From assembly GCF_002256285.1 (NCBI RefSeq), contig NZ_NKJE01000019.1, forward strand, positions 1-64,000: DNA of 64,000 bases. Direction: 5' to 3'. This stretch comes from Flavobacterium sp. BFFFF1 (GTDB taxonomy: Bacteria; Bacteroidota; Bacteroidia; Flavobacteriales; Flavobacteriaceae). The translations under genes and the position numbers were made by a program. The notes below the pieces were generated by a model. The model was not told the origin of the DNA. It saw nothing but the letters and a program-made list of their open reading frames with translations, and did no database searches. Shown piece by piece: positions 10,092-20,349 of this stretch (positions are counted from its first letter, which is position 1; each line of letters opens with the position of its first letter).

Positions 10092-12557
10092 ATGCGCCAT
10101 TTTGCTTTCCTGCTTTTATTCGTTCCCGCTACGCTTTTTTCCCAGATTTATAAGAATCCTAAGGCTTCCGAAGATGACCGTGCCAACGACCTGCTTTCGA
10201 GGATGACACTTGAAGAAAAAATCGATTACATCGGCGGTTACAAGGATTTCTACATCCGTGGCATGGCAAGATTTGGCCTTCCCGAAATTAAAATGACGGA
10301 TGGACCAGTCGGAACACGAAATTACGGCCCAACTACCGCCTACCCTGCCTCCATTTTAGCCTCAGCAACCTGGGACACTACGTTGGCCTACCGTTTTGGC
10401 GAGGCGCTGGGAAAAGACGCCAGGGAACGCGGCGTACACATTCTACTGGCGCCCGGCGTGAATATTTACCGGTCGCCCATGAACGGCAGAAACTTCGAAT
10501 ACCTTGGCGAAGACCCATTCCTTTCCGGAAAGATGGCCTCCAACTATATTCAGGGCGTGCAAAGCCAGCACGTTGTGGCGACGGTTAAACATTTTGCAGC
10601 CAACAACCAGGAGTGGGACAGGAATAATGTGAGCTCTGACATGGATGAACGCACCTTACGTGAAATATACCTCCCTGCATTTAAGATGGCGGTTCAGGAA
10701 GGAAAAGCCGGTGCAGTGATGAACAGTTACAATCTTGTAAATGGCCAACATGCCACGCAGAACGGCCACCTGAACAATGACATCCTTAAAGGCGAGTGGC
10801 AATTTGATGGCATGCTGATGTCTGACTGGGTGGCCACATATGACGGTGTTGGCGCGGCGAGTGGTGGCCTGGACCTGGAAATGCCTTCAGGCGCGTTCAT
10901 GAATAGGGAATCGCTTTTGCCTGCCATTAAGTCCGGAAAGATTCCGGAATCTGTTATTGATGATAAAGTCAGACGGATTTTAAGGATCATTTTCCGTTTT
11001 GGATTTTATGACAATGCCTATGTCGCGTCCGAAACAAAACCAAATGCTGAAAATGCACAGGTCACCCTGGATCTTGCCCGAAACGGAATCGTGTTGTTAA
11101 AAAACGACTCAGCCATACTTCCGCTGAAAAAAAGCATAAAAAGCATCGCTGTGATTGGTCCGAATGCAAAGCAATGTGTCGCCGGCGGTGGAAGTTCATA
11201 CACCACGCCTTTTGAGTGCGTTTCATTGCTTGACGGCATCACAAAATATGACAAGTCTATCAGCGTAAAGTATTTTGCCGGGGCCGTCCCGCCGATGGAA
11301 GAGTACATCACACAGTCGCCTTTATTTATTAGTGCCGATTCTAAAACAAAAGGCTTAAAAGCAGAATATTTCCTAAACCAGAATCTGAGCGGCTTGCCTT
11401 TTCTGAAAAGGAATGAAGCCGAAATAAACCACAATTGGAGTGATGCCACAAAGGATGAAGGCATTCCCGCAGACCACTTTTCTGCGCGTTACACCGGTAC
11501 TATCCGCCCGGAAAAAACCGCGGTCTATAAACTTGCAGTACGTGGAGATGACGGCTATAATCTTTTTGTCGATGGTAAAACAGTGATTGATATGTGGGCA
11601 GATCATGCGTCCACTTTGAAAACTGTCGAGCTGTCACTCGAAGCCGGAAAAACCTATGATGTCAAACTTGAGTATTACGAGAATGCCGGCGACGCACAAA
11701 TTGAATTTGCCGTGTATCATGAAGTAATTGATTTCACTGAAGCTGAAAAAATGGCTGCTTCCGCAGATGTTGCTATCGTATCGGTTGGATTCGACAACAA
11801 TTCTGAAGGCGAAGGATTTGACCGCAGTTTTGAGCTGCCGCCCTATCAGGAAGAATTAATTAATGTTGTTGCTAAGGCGAATCCGAATACCATCGTTGTG
11901 CTGAATGCTGGCGGAAATGTGTACATGCAAACCTGGCTGCCCCATGTAAAAGGACTGCTACATGCTTGGTTTCCGGGTCAGGAAGGCGGCACTGCGGTTG
12001 CAGAAATCCTTTTCGGCAAGACAAATCCGTCCGGGAAATTACCGGCAAGCTTTGAAAAAAAGTGGGAAGACAACCCAACGTATAACAACTATCATGATCC
12101 GGATGGTGATAAAAAGGTGTTTTACGGCGAAGGGCTGAACATTGGTTACCGTTATTTTGATCGGGCGGCGGTAAAACCGGAATTTCCGTTCGGATTCGGG
12201 CTTTCGTACACCACTTTTGCTTATTCTAACCTAAAGATAACGGGTTCAGGAACAACCTTTACGGTTACATTTAACATTAAGAATACCGGGGAAATCGCCG
12301 GAGCCGAATCAGCTCAGGTATATGTACACCAAAATGTGTCGCCGGTCGAACGTCCGTTTAAAGAACTGAAAGGTTTTGCAAAAGTGTTCCTGAAAGCCGG
12401 CGAAAGCAAAACCGTCTCTGTAACATTAGACGCAAACGCATTCTCTTATTTTAAAACCGAAAAAAATGCATTCGGGTATGACGCCGGAAAATTTAATGTC
12501 TTAGTCGGTGCCTCTTCCGAAGACATCAGGCTGGAAGAAACGATTCAGGTGAAATAA
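10092..12557 (+). CDS. Glycoside hydrolase family 3 (beta-glucosidase-like) with inserted PA14 domain
   Basis: GH3 motifs (VKHFAANNQEWDRNNVSSDMDERTLREIYLPAF, GMLMSDWVATYDG); PA14-like KGLKAEYFLNQNLSG...DDGYNLFVDGKTVID; C-terminal Fn3-like domain. Confidence 0.93.
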   Translation: MRHFAFLLLFVPATLFSQIYKNPKASEDDRANDLLSRMTLEEKIDYIGGYKDFYIRGMARFGLPEIKMTDGPVGTRNYGPTTAYPASILASATWDTTLAYRFGEALGKDARERGVHILLAPGVNIYRSPMNGRNFEYLGEDPFLSGKMASNYIQGVQSQHVVATVKHFAANNQEWDRNNVSSDMDERTLREIYLPAFKMAVQEGKAGAVMNSYNLVNGQHATQNGHLNNDILKGEWQFDGMLMSDWVATYDGVGAASGGLDLEMPSGAFMNRESLLPAIKSGKIPESVIDDKVRRILRIIFRFGFYDNAYVASETKPNAENAQVTLDLARNGIVLLKNDSAILPLKKSIKSIAVIGPNAKQCVAGGGSSYTTPFECVSLLDGITKYDKSISVKYFAGAVPPMEEYITQSPLFISADSKTKGLKAEYFLNQNLSGLPFLKRNEAEINHNWSDATKDEGIPADHFSARYTGTIRPEKTAVYKLAVRGDDGYNLFVDGKTVIDMWADHASTLKTVELSLEAGKTYDVKLEYYENAGDAQIEFAVYHEVIDFTEAEKMAASADVAIVSVGFDNNSEGEGFDRSFELPPYQEELINVVAKANPNTIVVLNAGGNVYMQTWLPHVKGLLHAWFPGQEGGTAVAEILFGKTNPSGKLPASFEKKWEDNPTYNNYHDPDGDKKVFYGEGLNIGYRYFDRAAVKPEFPFGFGLSYTTFAYSNLKITGSGTTFTVTFNIKNTGEIAGAESAQVYVHQNVSPVERPFKELKGFAKVFLKAGESKTVSVTLDANAFSYFKTEKNAFGYDAGKFNVLVGASSEDIRLEETIQVK

Positions 12558-12670
12558 AACGCCTGAAACAAAAGCGTTGGTTTTGCGTTTTGGAATCAGT
12601 GTAAAAAAAGCAATAATTTCCTGTTTTAAAATCGGATTTTGTAGCTTTACAACCTGTAAAAAGACCCAAA

Positions 12671-13081
12671 ATGAAATTATTGAAATCTTTCGCTGTCTGT
12701 TTATTTTTAGTGTTGGCAACCCAAAACACCGTCGCACAAACCTATCGGTTTAAGGCCACAAGTTTCAGCCTGGTTGAAAAAAACGAAGACGGTACCTGGG
12801 GAAAGTGGACCGAGCCTGAGGAATCAACCGTTGTCATCACGCTCGACGGAAAAAAAGACCGGATCGTTATTGGCTCCAAAGAGCTCCAGGTTTATAAAAT
12901 CATGAGCTATGGTGAAAAAATCGTCAGCGGTGACGACGAAACGATTCCGTTAAACTGCATGATGCTGGATGGAAGGGCTTGTACGATTTTGATCATCACC
13001 CGAAAAAGTCAGGGAAACCGCAAGCAATTTTATGTCAATTTCGAAGACGTGAAATTCGTTTACAATGTGTATGTGAACTGA
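12671..13081 (+). CDS. Secreted hypothetical protein
   Basis: 136-aa ORF with signal peptide (MKLLKSFAVCLFLVLATQNTVAQ). Confidence 0.65.
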   Translation: MKLLKSFAVCLFLVLATQNTVAQTYRFKATSFSLVEKNEDGTWGKWTEPEESTVVITLDGKKDRIVIGSKELQVYKIMSYGEKIVSGDDETIPLNCMMLDGRACTILIITRKSQGNRKQFYVNFEDVKFVYNVYVN

Positions 13082-13699
13082 TTAAAGCGGGACTGCAACT
13101 CCGAATTCTACATTCGCGGTATTGAATCCGGCGTTGGAACTCTGGAGCCCGGCATTTGAAATATGCCTCAAATTCGGCCGGAAATCCACACTGAATTTTT
13201 TAAATTTATAAGACATTCCCAGGGAGAACACGTCCGAGAAAGCGAAACCTTTGGAAAGCCTTTCCGTTTCTGTATCGGTAATCATCGGTCCGACGCTTCC
13301 CATGGCATACACATTGAATTTTGGTGTAACCTTGTAGCGCACCTGGAATCCCACGCCAAGCACATACTCGCGAATGTCTTTTAACTTCGTAAAAGCTTCC
13401 CTTTTTTCCTCAAAATCCGGCTCATCAGGTGTTACAAAATATAAATTTAACAGCTGGTGTGTGGCAAAATTGATTTCAGGCTGCAGTACAATCACATAGG
13501 TGAAATGTTTTGTTTCGCTCAATTGCCAATATAACTGCCCTTTGATATAATGATTAGTGTAAGTATAATCTGTGTTTTTAATTTCATCTCCGAATCCGTA
13601 ATTTAATCCTACCTGCATCGGGTGTTTTTTATTTTCCTGTGAAAAAACGCTAACTGAAATAAAAATCGACAGCAATAAAAATCGAAATTGTTGATGCAT
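13082..13699 (-). CDS. Putative outer-membrane beta-barrel protein
   Basis: Signal peptide, alternating aromatic/hydrophobic strand pattern, terminal VEFGVAVPL. Confidence 0.65.
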   Translation of the reverse strand: MHQQFRFLLLSIFISVSVFSQENKKHPMQVGLNYGFGDEIKNTDYTYTNHYIKGQLYWQLSETKHFTYVIVLQPEINFATHQLLNLYFVTPDEPDFEEKREAFTKLKDIREYVLGVGFQVRYKVTPKFNVYAMGSVGPMITDTETERLSKGFAFSDVFSLGMSYKFKKFSVDFRPNLRHISNAGLQSSNAGFNTANVEFGVAVPL

Positions 13700-13767
13700 A
13701 TTATGGGTTTATTGGTGGTCCGGATAAAAGTACTTAAATTTTAAACACGATCGTAAACATGGTTTTG

Positions 13768-13775
13768 TAACTTTG
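13768..13775 (+). promoter_or_regulatory. -7 box TAACTTTG upstream of rnpA
   Basis: TAnnTTTG match ending 18 nt before the ATG at 13794. Confidence 0.5.
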
Positions 13776-13793
13776 AGCCATAAAAAATATTTC

Positions 13794-14195
13794 ATGGATT
13801 TCAGCTATCCGAAGAAGGAAAAACTCAAAAGCAGGACGACGATAGATTTGCTGTTTTCGGAAGGGAAGTCGGTATCAAAATATCCGCTGCGGCTGGTATA
13901 CATTCCGATAAATGCTGTTGATGGGAGTGAACCATTGTTTAGCGCCGGGGTATCGGTTGGCAAAAAATATTTTAAAAAAGCGGTAGACCGCAATTACTAC
14001 AAACGCGTTTTGAGGGAAACATATCGTTTAAACAAACACATCCTTACTGAAAACCTGAAAACTCCTTATGCTTTTATGCTTTTTTACCAGACGAAGGACA
14101 AGCTCGATTACCATCAGATCAATGTGAAGATGGTTCAATTGCTGGAAAAATTCCACGCGCAGGTAGATCCCGGCACTCAAAATTCTCAGACGTAA
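13794..14195 (+). CDS. rnpA: Ribonuclease P protein component
   Basis: RnpA pattern (KSRTTIDLLFSEGKSV, SVGKKYFKKAVDRNYYKRVLRETYR). ATG at 13794 preferred because the track's TTG start (13773) overlaps the -7 box. Confidence 0.9.
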   Translation: MDFSYPKKEKLKSRTTIDLLFSEGKSVSKYPLRLVYIPINAVDGSEPLFSAGVSVGKKYFKKAVDRNYYKRVLRETYRLNKHILTENLKTPYAFMLFYQTKDKLDYHQINVKMVQLLEKFHAQVDPGTQNSQT

Positions 14196-14334
14196 TAATA
14201 CCGTCTCTTTTTCGTTATTAAATACCTCAAATTAATGGCACCTGCCTCTTTTATTTGGTGTTTTATTACTATTTTAGTCGCCCCTGATCTTCTTCCGGAA
14301 GACTTTTGGATAACAATTAACTTGCTTACATAAA

Positions 14335-15972
14335 ATGCGTAAATATTTTAAAAGAAAATATGTCCTCACGGTTGTTGCAGCTGGATTTCTTTACATTGGC
14401 GCGAGTTTCAAAGATGACTTTTTTGAAATTGCAAAACAGATAGAAATTTTTACTGAGGTTTTCAAAACAGTCAACATGAATTATGTTGATGAGACCAACC
14501 CTGGTGAAATGATGGATAAAGCCATCAAAACCATGCTTGCCGACCTCGATCCGTACACCAATTATTTTAATGAGCAGGATGTGCTTAAATTTAAGATCAA
14601 CAGCACGGGCGAATATACGGGCATTGGCGCCATCATAACAAGAAAAAATGGCCACGTCATTATTAAAGAACCTTACAAAGGTTATCCCGCTGACAAAGCC
14701 GGATTAAAGGCAGGAGACGAAATTGTGCAGATTGGTGACATCATGCTCGCCGATTACAAGGATGATGCATCACAGTTGCTAAAGGGCAGTAAGAATGCGA
14801 AATTCGATATCAAATTTAAACGACAGGGAAAAATCAATTCAACGCAATTGGTGCTTGATGAAGTCGACATCAAAGCGGTACCTTATTTCGGAAAAATAGA
14901 TGACAAAACCGGCTATATTGTGCTTTCACAATTCAATAAGAAAGCATCATACGAAACCAAAGAAGCCCTCGAACAGCTGAAGCGCGATGGTGCACAGCGG
15001 ATTGTGTTGGATTTAAGAGGCAACCCTGGAGGACTGTTGGGCGAAGCCGTGAACATCTGCAATTTATTTGTGCCTAAAAACGAAGTGATCGTCACGACAA
15101 AATCGAAAGTTGAGAAACACAACAACATCTACAAGACTTCGAAAGACCCGGTAGATCTTGACATTCCTTTGGTCGTCATTGTTGACGGTAAAAGCGCGTC
15201 GGCATCTGAAATCGTTTCCGGCGCTTTGCAGGATCTTGACCGCGCAGTGATTATTGGCAGCAGGAGTTTTGGAAAAGGACTCGTACAAAGGCCTATTGAC
15301 CTCACCTACGGCACCCAGGTGAAAGTAACGATTTCCCGTTATTACACGCCTTCCGGCAGGTGTATCCAGGCTTTGGATTACAGCCATAAGGATGCTGACG
15401 GCAAAGCCATCCGTACCGATGCTTCCAAATACAACGCTTTTAAGACCCGGAAAGGCAGGACGGTTTATGACGGAGGCGGAATCCAGCCTGACGTTGAGCT
15501 TGACGAAACCAAACTCAGCGCCATTACACAGGCATTGCAGAAGAATGATGCGATTTTCGACTATGTTACCGCGTATTACTATAAAAACCCAAATCCCGGC
15601 GATAAAATCCCGACGCTTACGGATAGTGACTATGCCGATTTTAAACAATTTCTGAAAGCTCAGAAAATCACCTATGAAACTGAGACTGAAATTGCACTGA
15701 AAAAGACCCTGGAAGCAGCAAAGAAGGAAAAGCTTGATGAGAGCATTACCGCAGAATACCAACAATTGCTGGCCTCGTTACAGAAATCAGAAGACGCACA
15801 ACTGACACTTTACCAGAAAGAAATCAGGAAACTTATCCTTGACGAAATCATTATGCGCTACCAGTACAAAGAAGGTTTGTACCAATATTACACCAAAAAT
15901 AATTCCGAAATAAAGAAAGCAGTAGCCCTTTTGGACAACACATCGGAGTATAATAAAATACTGAAAAAATAA
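14335..15972 (+). CDS. S41 family C-terminal processing peptidase
   Basis: PDZ domain; DLRGNPGGLLGEAV, VDGKSASASEIVSGALQD, GSRSFGKGLVQ. Confidence 0.95.
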   Translation: MRKYFKRKYVLTVVAAGFLYIGASFKDDFFEIAKQIEIFTEVFKTVNMNYVDETNPGEMMDKAIKTMLADLDPYTNYFNEQDVLKFKINSTGEYTGIGAIITRKNGHVIIKEPYKGYPADKAGLKAGDEIVQIGDIMLADYKDDASQLLKGSKNAKFDIKFKRQGKINSTQLVLDEVDIKAVPYFGKIDDKTGYIVLSQFNKKASYETKEALEQLKRDGAQRIVLDLRGNPGGLLGEAVNICNLFVPKNEVIVTTKSKVEKHNNIYKTSKDPVDLDIPLVVIVDGKSASASEIVSGALQDLDRAVIIGSRSFGKGLVQRPIDLTYGTQVKVTISRYYTPSGRCIQALDYSHKDADGKAIRTDASKYNAFKTRKGRTVYDGGGIQPDVELDETKLSAITQALQKNDAIFDYVTAYYYKNPNPGDKIPTLTDSDYADFKQFLKAQKITYETETEIALKKTLEAAKKEKLDESITAEYQQLLASLQKSEDAQLTLYQKEIRKLILDEIIMRYQYKEGLYQYYTKNNSEIKKAVALLDNTSEYNKILKK

Positions 15973-16787
15973 TGCTGAAGGTTTTAAGGTTGCTTCCGTT
16001 TTTTATTTTCGCTACAATCCATGCCCAGGAAGAAGTTGTCCAGTCTGTTTATTTTCAGAGCAGCAAATACAATTTAAATGAAAAGCAGGCCAAAGAAGTG
16101 GTGGATTTCATCAAAAAAACCGATTCGACACGCATCGAATCCGTTCAGATTTTCGGTTATACCGACGATTTAGGTAAGGAATCTTACAACAGGAAACTCT
16201 CGACAAACAGAGCCAATACGATTAGGGATAAGCTTATTGAGCAAGGCATCAAAAATAAGATTATTGTAACAATAGAAGGCAAAGGCCGCATCCTTATCGA
16301 TGATGATATTGTCGATAATTTACCGGAAGTGCGCTCTAAAAACCGGCGCGTCGATGTCGTTTTAAACCTTAAACCGTTGCCGGCAATAGAACTTCCGGGT
16401 TTCTTTACGACCATCCAGAAAAAACACGTCATCGGAGATCATATTTATCTGGAGAACCTACTGTTCGAACGCGGCAGCAGCAAGCTTACGTTTAAATCGA
16501 AAACCGACCTTGATAAATTGGCAAAGTTACTATTGAAGTACAAGAATCTGGAATTTGAGATTCAAGGGCACGTTTGCTGTACACCACCCTACCAAAAAGA
16601 AGCGATCGACCGTGATACTAAGAAACGGCAGCTTTCCCAAAATCGTGCAGAAAGCGTCTATAAGTACCTAATTTTGAAGAAAATTGCCAAAACACGGATG
16701 ACTTTCAAGGGGTATGGAAATACCGTTCCACTCGGTAAAGGCCAGGAATATGACCGTCGGGTTGAATTGGTAATCACCAAAATCTGA
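15972..16787 (+). CDS. OmpA-family protein with two OmpA-like domains
   Basis: Two OmpA-like segments (GYTDDLGKESYNRKLSTNRANTI; GHVCCTPP...LSQNRAESVYKYLI...RRVEL); start overlaps the upstream stop. Confidence 0.85.
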   Translation: MLKVLRLLPFFIFATIHAQEEVVQSVYFQSSKYNLNEKQAKEVVDFIKKTDSTRIESVQIFGYTDDLGKESYNRKLSTNRANTIRDKLIEQGIKNKIIVTIEGKGRILIDDDIVDNLPEVRSKNRRVDVVLNLKPLPAIELPGFFTTIQKKHVIGDHIYLENLLFERGSSKLTFKSKTDLDKLAKLLLKYKNLEFEIQGHVCCTPPYQKEAIDRDTKKRQLSQNRAESVYKYLILKKIAKTRMTFKGYGNTVPLGKGQEYDRRVELVITKI

Positions 16788-17626
16788 TGCGCGCCGCCAC
16801 GCTCTTACTGTTATTTATTTTCATGACGTCTTCTGCGCAGGAGCAGGCTGAATTATCGGTTTACTTTGATTCGGGCAGCCATTCCCTGTCGCTTCAGGAA
16901 AGTGAAAAGATAAAATCCTTTTTTACCTCAGACACAATTTCCATCAACAATATCGCTGTAAGTGGGTATTGTGATGACATCGGGAACGGGGCAGACAATC
17001 TTTTGTTATCAGAAAAACGGGCAGCAACAGTGTCAGAATATATTTTGTCATTGACCGATAGCGCAGGGCTTGAGCAATCCGGTAAAGGAGAGTTGCCTTT
17101 AACGCCATCCGCAAACGCCGATCACCAACGTGAACTCCATCGAAAAACAGTAATAAATGTTTCTTACTCAATAAAACCCAAAACAGCTGTCGTTGTTTCA
17201 CCGCCAAAAGATGAAGTTGACCACTATATTGGGTATAAGGAATTAACCGAACCATTGGCCGAGGGTGATAAATTAATCCTTCGGCGGTTACAATTTATCA
17301 GTAGCACGACGACATTTGAATCACCAGAAATTGCTGAGTCCGAATTGAACGAATTCGTGGACTATCTAAAAAGAAACCCACAGACACGTTTCGAAATTCA
17401 GGGCCACGTTTGCTGCATTACAAAATCATTTTTTGACGCCCGTGATATTTACACCGGCAAAAACAACCTTTCAGCAGCAAGGGCGAAAAGGATTTATGAC
17501 TATTTTATCGAAAAAGGGATTGCTGCATCAAGAATGACCTATCAGGGATTTGGGCGGAAATTCCCGAGGGAAGGCGTGCAGGAACGGATGAATAAAAGGG
17601 TTGAAATAATCATCACACAAATCTAG
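16787..17626 (+). CDS. OmpA-family protein, paralogue of the preceding gene
   Basis: Same architecture (GYCDDIGNGADNLLLSEKRAATV; GHVCCITK...LSAARAKRIYDYFIEKG..KRVEI); TGATG overlap with the previous gene. Confidence 0.85.
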   Translation: MRAATLLLLFIFMTSSAQEQAELSVYFDSGSHSLSLQESEKIKSFFTSDTISINNIAVSGYCDDIGNGADNLLLSEKRAATVSEYILSLTDSAGLEQSGKGELPLTPSANADHQRELHRKTVINVSYSIKPKTAVVVSPPKDEVDHYIGYKELTEPLAEGDKLILRRLQFISSTTTFESPEIAESELNEFVDYLKRNPQTRFEIQGHVCCITKSFFDARDIYTGKNNLSAARAKRIYDYFIEKGIAASRMTYQGFGRKFPREGVQERMNKRVEIIITQI

Positions 17627-18087
17627 CCGCGGACCATCCGGATATGCGGAATATCATCTTCAAGATACACGTCGCTAATGGCCCTGAAACCGTTGTTCTC
17701 ATAAAATCTTTGCAGATATAACTGCGCAGAAATCATGATCTTATTGTCGCTGAAGTATTTCGAAATTCCAGCGATGGATGCTTCCATTAATGGATAACCC
17801 CATTTCCGATCGCGGTATTCCTGGTCAATTACGACTCTTCCTATCGATGCCCATTCAAAATAGTCTCCCGCTTTAAACAAACGCGAATGCGCGACAATTT
17901 TCCCATTGTACGCACCAATTACATGGAGTGCCTTTTGGTCTTTGTTATCAAGGTCCTGGTAAATACAATTTTGTTCGATAATGAAAACCGACTCCCGAAG
18001 GCGAAGCAATTGGTAAAGTTCGGACACGGAGAGTGTATCAAACGCCTTAATGGTGAATTGTAAATCCATACTTTTTATTTTTCGCAT
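17623..18087 (-). CDS. GNAT family acetyltransferase (ElaA-like)
   Basis: LSVSELYQLLRLRESVFIIEQNCIYQDLDNKDQKALHVIG and IGRVVIDQEYRDRKWGYPLM. Confidence 0.88.
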   Translation of the reverse strand: MRKIKSMDLQFTIKAFDTLSVSELYQLLRLRESVFIIEQNCIYQDLDNKDQKALHVIGAYNGKIVAHSRLFKAGDYFEWASIGRVVIDQEYRDRKWGYPLMEASIAGISKYFSDNKIMISAQLYLQRFYENNGFRAISDVYLEDDIPHIRMVRG

Positions 18088-18121
18088 AAAAAAACCCTGA
18101 TAAATTGACTCTACCAGGGTT
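18088..18121 (-). terminator. Intrinsic terminator of the LysM transglycosylase gene
   Basis: Reverse strand ACCCTGGTAGAG...TTATCAGGGTTTTTTT. Confidence 0.75.
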
Positions 18122-18141
18122 TCCTCTATATTTTAATCGAA

Positions 18142-20145
18142 TTAACCGTTGATTTTAAGTTTCATTCCCGGCCTTAAATTGTTACCGCTGATGCCGTTCC
18201 ATTTCTTGATGTCGGAAACGGTAACACCAGGATACTTTTGTGCAATGGTAAAAAGTGAATCGCCTTTCTTAACAAGGTAATGACTTTGCCTGATCGCATT
18301 TTCCTTTTTTACCCTCGCAGCCACCTGGTTGTCATCAGACTCTATTTTCATAATGGTTAACTTACTGCCCAATTGCACATTGCTATCAGTCATGTTGTTC
18401 CATTCCTGAAGCTGCGCTACGGTTACGCCATTCTTTTTTGCGATAGCGCCCAGGTTGTCCCCTTTCTGCACGACGTAATATGTCGGGGTCATTCCAGCCG
18501 ACTCTTCCTTAAGGTCCTCGACAGCCTTCCTGTTGATCTTAAGTTTTGTATCGAGCAACACATTGGTATCTTCCATATTGTTCCAGTCTTTCAACTCGGC
18601 AATAGTCACACCGTATTTTTTTGCAATGGTACTCAGGTTATCCCCTTTCTGCACGGTGTAAAACTCTGGTGTCTCCGTCGACTCAGCCGCCTTAGGCTCT
18701 CGTTGTGAGGCAGCGACTGTTTTTTCTTCCTTCGCTGCAGCCAACTTCGTCTCTTTCTTCACATTAGCCGCAATGGCTTCATTTTCTGAAACGACGATCC
18801 TTAATTTCCTTCCGAGTGGTGCGTTATTACTTTTCAGCCTGTTCCATCGCTTAATATCCGAAACCGTCACACCATATTTCGAAGAAATTTCACTTAAATT
18901 ATCCCCTCTCCTTACGGTATGGTATTTGGTGCGGGATCTGGGCGTCATCGTAGAATCTGCGGAAGCGATTGCTGTAGAATCCCTGGAAGTATTCATGCGG
19001 ATACGATCAATGAATGGCCTTTCGCGTTTTTCATTTTCATGTGTCACGTAGGCATAGACTTTATCTTCATTAGAAGCAAACATTGCAATCTTCTCCGCAG
19101 GCAACCTCAGGAAGTGACTTACATTAGCATAATAAGGTATCACGTTCATCTTATACGAAGGGTTCAGCAATTGCAATTGCGCTACGGGAACATCCAAGAG
19201 ATCAGACAACTGCTTGAAAGTAATCTGCTGTTTAATCATAATGGTGTCTGTGGCAAAATGCTTGATTATGGCGCGATTAGGAACAATTCCGTGTTCTTTA
19301 TGGTACGTATAAATGTACATCGTTGCCAAGAATGCCGGCACATATCCCTGCGTTTCCTTCGGAAGGTTTTTCCGGATATTCCAAAAATTCTGTTGGCCTC
19401 CGGAACGGCGTATGGCTTTGGCCACATTTCCTGGTCCGGAATTGTAAGACGCTAAAACGAGGTCCCAATCGCCAAAGATCTTATACATATTGCTCATGTA
19501 TTGCGCCGCCGCATCACTTGCCTTCTGCGGATCGCTTCTTTCGTCTACATACGAATCAATGTTCAGGTTGTACTGTTTCCCAGTTTGGTACATGAATTGC
19601 CATAATCCGGTTGCTCCAACACGGGAAACGGCTTTTGGATTCAACGCCGACTCGACGATCGCAAGATACTTGATCTCCAACGGCACGTTTTGTCTGGCAA
19701 GGGACTCTTCAAACATAGGAAAGTAATATTCAGAAATGGCCATGAGCCTTTCGTACGATTTCTTCCTGTTTTTAAGGAATGACTTGATGATGTTTTCCAA
19801 TCCCTGATTCCACTCAATATTGAATGGCGATTTCGCATCCATTTCCTTCAACCGTGCTTTCAGCAATTCTGTTGGCAATTCGTAATCTACCTTCTGGTCA
19901 AGATTGATGTTCTTGATGTCTGCAGAAAGGTTGTCAAATAAATCGAGGTTGGTCAGTTCCTTCATCCACAGGCTGTCTACGCAAGACGCAACGGCATCCC
20001 TTCGGAATGTAGATTTAATAGAATCTAAATAGGAAATTTTAATTTGAGGTTTCAGCAGATTAGCTGCTGTTTTGGTTGTGTCCTGGGCAAATATTGTTCC
20101 CGACACCAACAGGAGAGCAGATAAGGTGATGTTTTTTATATTCAT
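18142..20145 (-). CDS. Lytic murein transglycosylase with C-terminal LysM repeats (MltD-like)
   Basis: SLT fold (YLAIVESALNPKAVSRVGATGLWQFMYQTGKQYNL) and four LysM repeats (VRRGDNLSEIS, VQKGDNLSTIA, VQKGDNLGAIA, VKKGDSLFTIA). Confidence 0.93.
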   Translation of the reverse strand: MNIKNITLSALLLVSGTIFAQDTTKTAANLLKPQIKISYLDSIKSTFRRDAVASCVDSLWMKELTNLDLFDNLSADIKNINLDQKVDYELPTELLKARLKEMDAKSPFNIEWNQGLENIIKSFLKNRKKSYERLMAISEYYFPMFEESLARQNVPLEIKYLAIVESALNPKAVSRVGATGLWQFMYQTGKQYNLNIDSYVDERSDPQKASDAAAQYMSNMYKIFGDWDLVLASYNSGPGNVAKAIRRSGGQQNFWNIRKNLPKETQGYVPAFLATMYIYTYHKEHGIVPNRAIIKHFATDTIMIKQQITFKQLSDLLDVPVAQLQLLNPSYKMNVIPYYANVSHFLRLPAEKIAMFASNEDKVYAYVTHENEKRERPFIDRIRMNTSRDSTAIASADSTMTPRSRTKYHTVRRGDNLSEISSKYGVTVSDIKRWNRLKSNNAPLGRKLRIVVSENEAIAANVKKETKLAAAKEEKTVAASQREPKAAESTETPEFYTVQKGDNLSTIAKKYGVTIAELKDWNNMEDTNVLLDTKLKINRKAVEDLKEESAGMTPTYYVVQKGDNLGAIAKKNGVTVAQLQEWNNMTDSNVQLGSKLTIMKIESDDNQVAARVKKENAIRQSHYLVKKGDSLFTIAQKYPGVTVSDIKKWNGISGNNLRPGMKLKING

Positions 20146-20349
20146 ATTTACGTTTTTATCGTTTTTGCATGAAGGGGCTCATGTGCTCAAAAACTTCAAT
20201 TCGTTTCATTAAATTGTTCCTGTAAAAGAACGTACAATGTCAAAATGCTATATTTCAAACCATTGCAATTGCAAACATAGTAATCTTATAACAAAGTCCA
20301 CTTAACATATAACTTAAAATTATGTGAAAAATTGTTAATTGTGATTTCA

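Noticed and set aside
10092-12557. Polysaccharide utilisation locus around GH3
   Set aside because: No SusC/SusD-like pair or PUL regulator adjacent; neighbours are peptidases and hypotheticals.
13773-13793. TTG start for rnpA in the ORF track
   Set aside because: The TTG is part of the TAACTTTG -7 box; ATG at 13794 gives a normal RnpA N-terminus.
15064-15765. 233-aa minus-strand ORF
   Set aside because: Antisense to the S41 peptidase, which has clear catalytic motifs.
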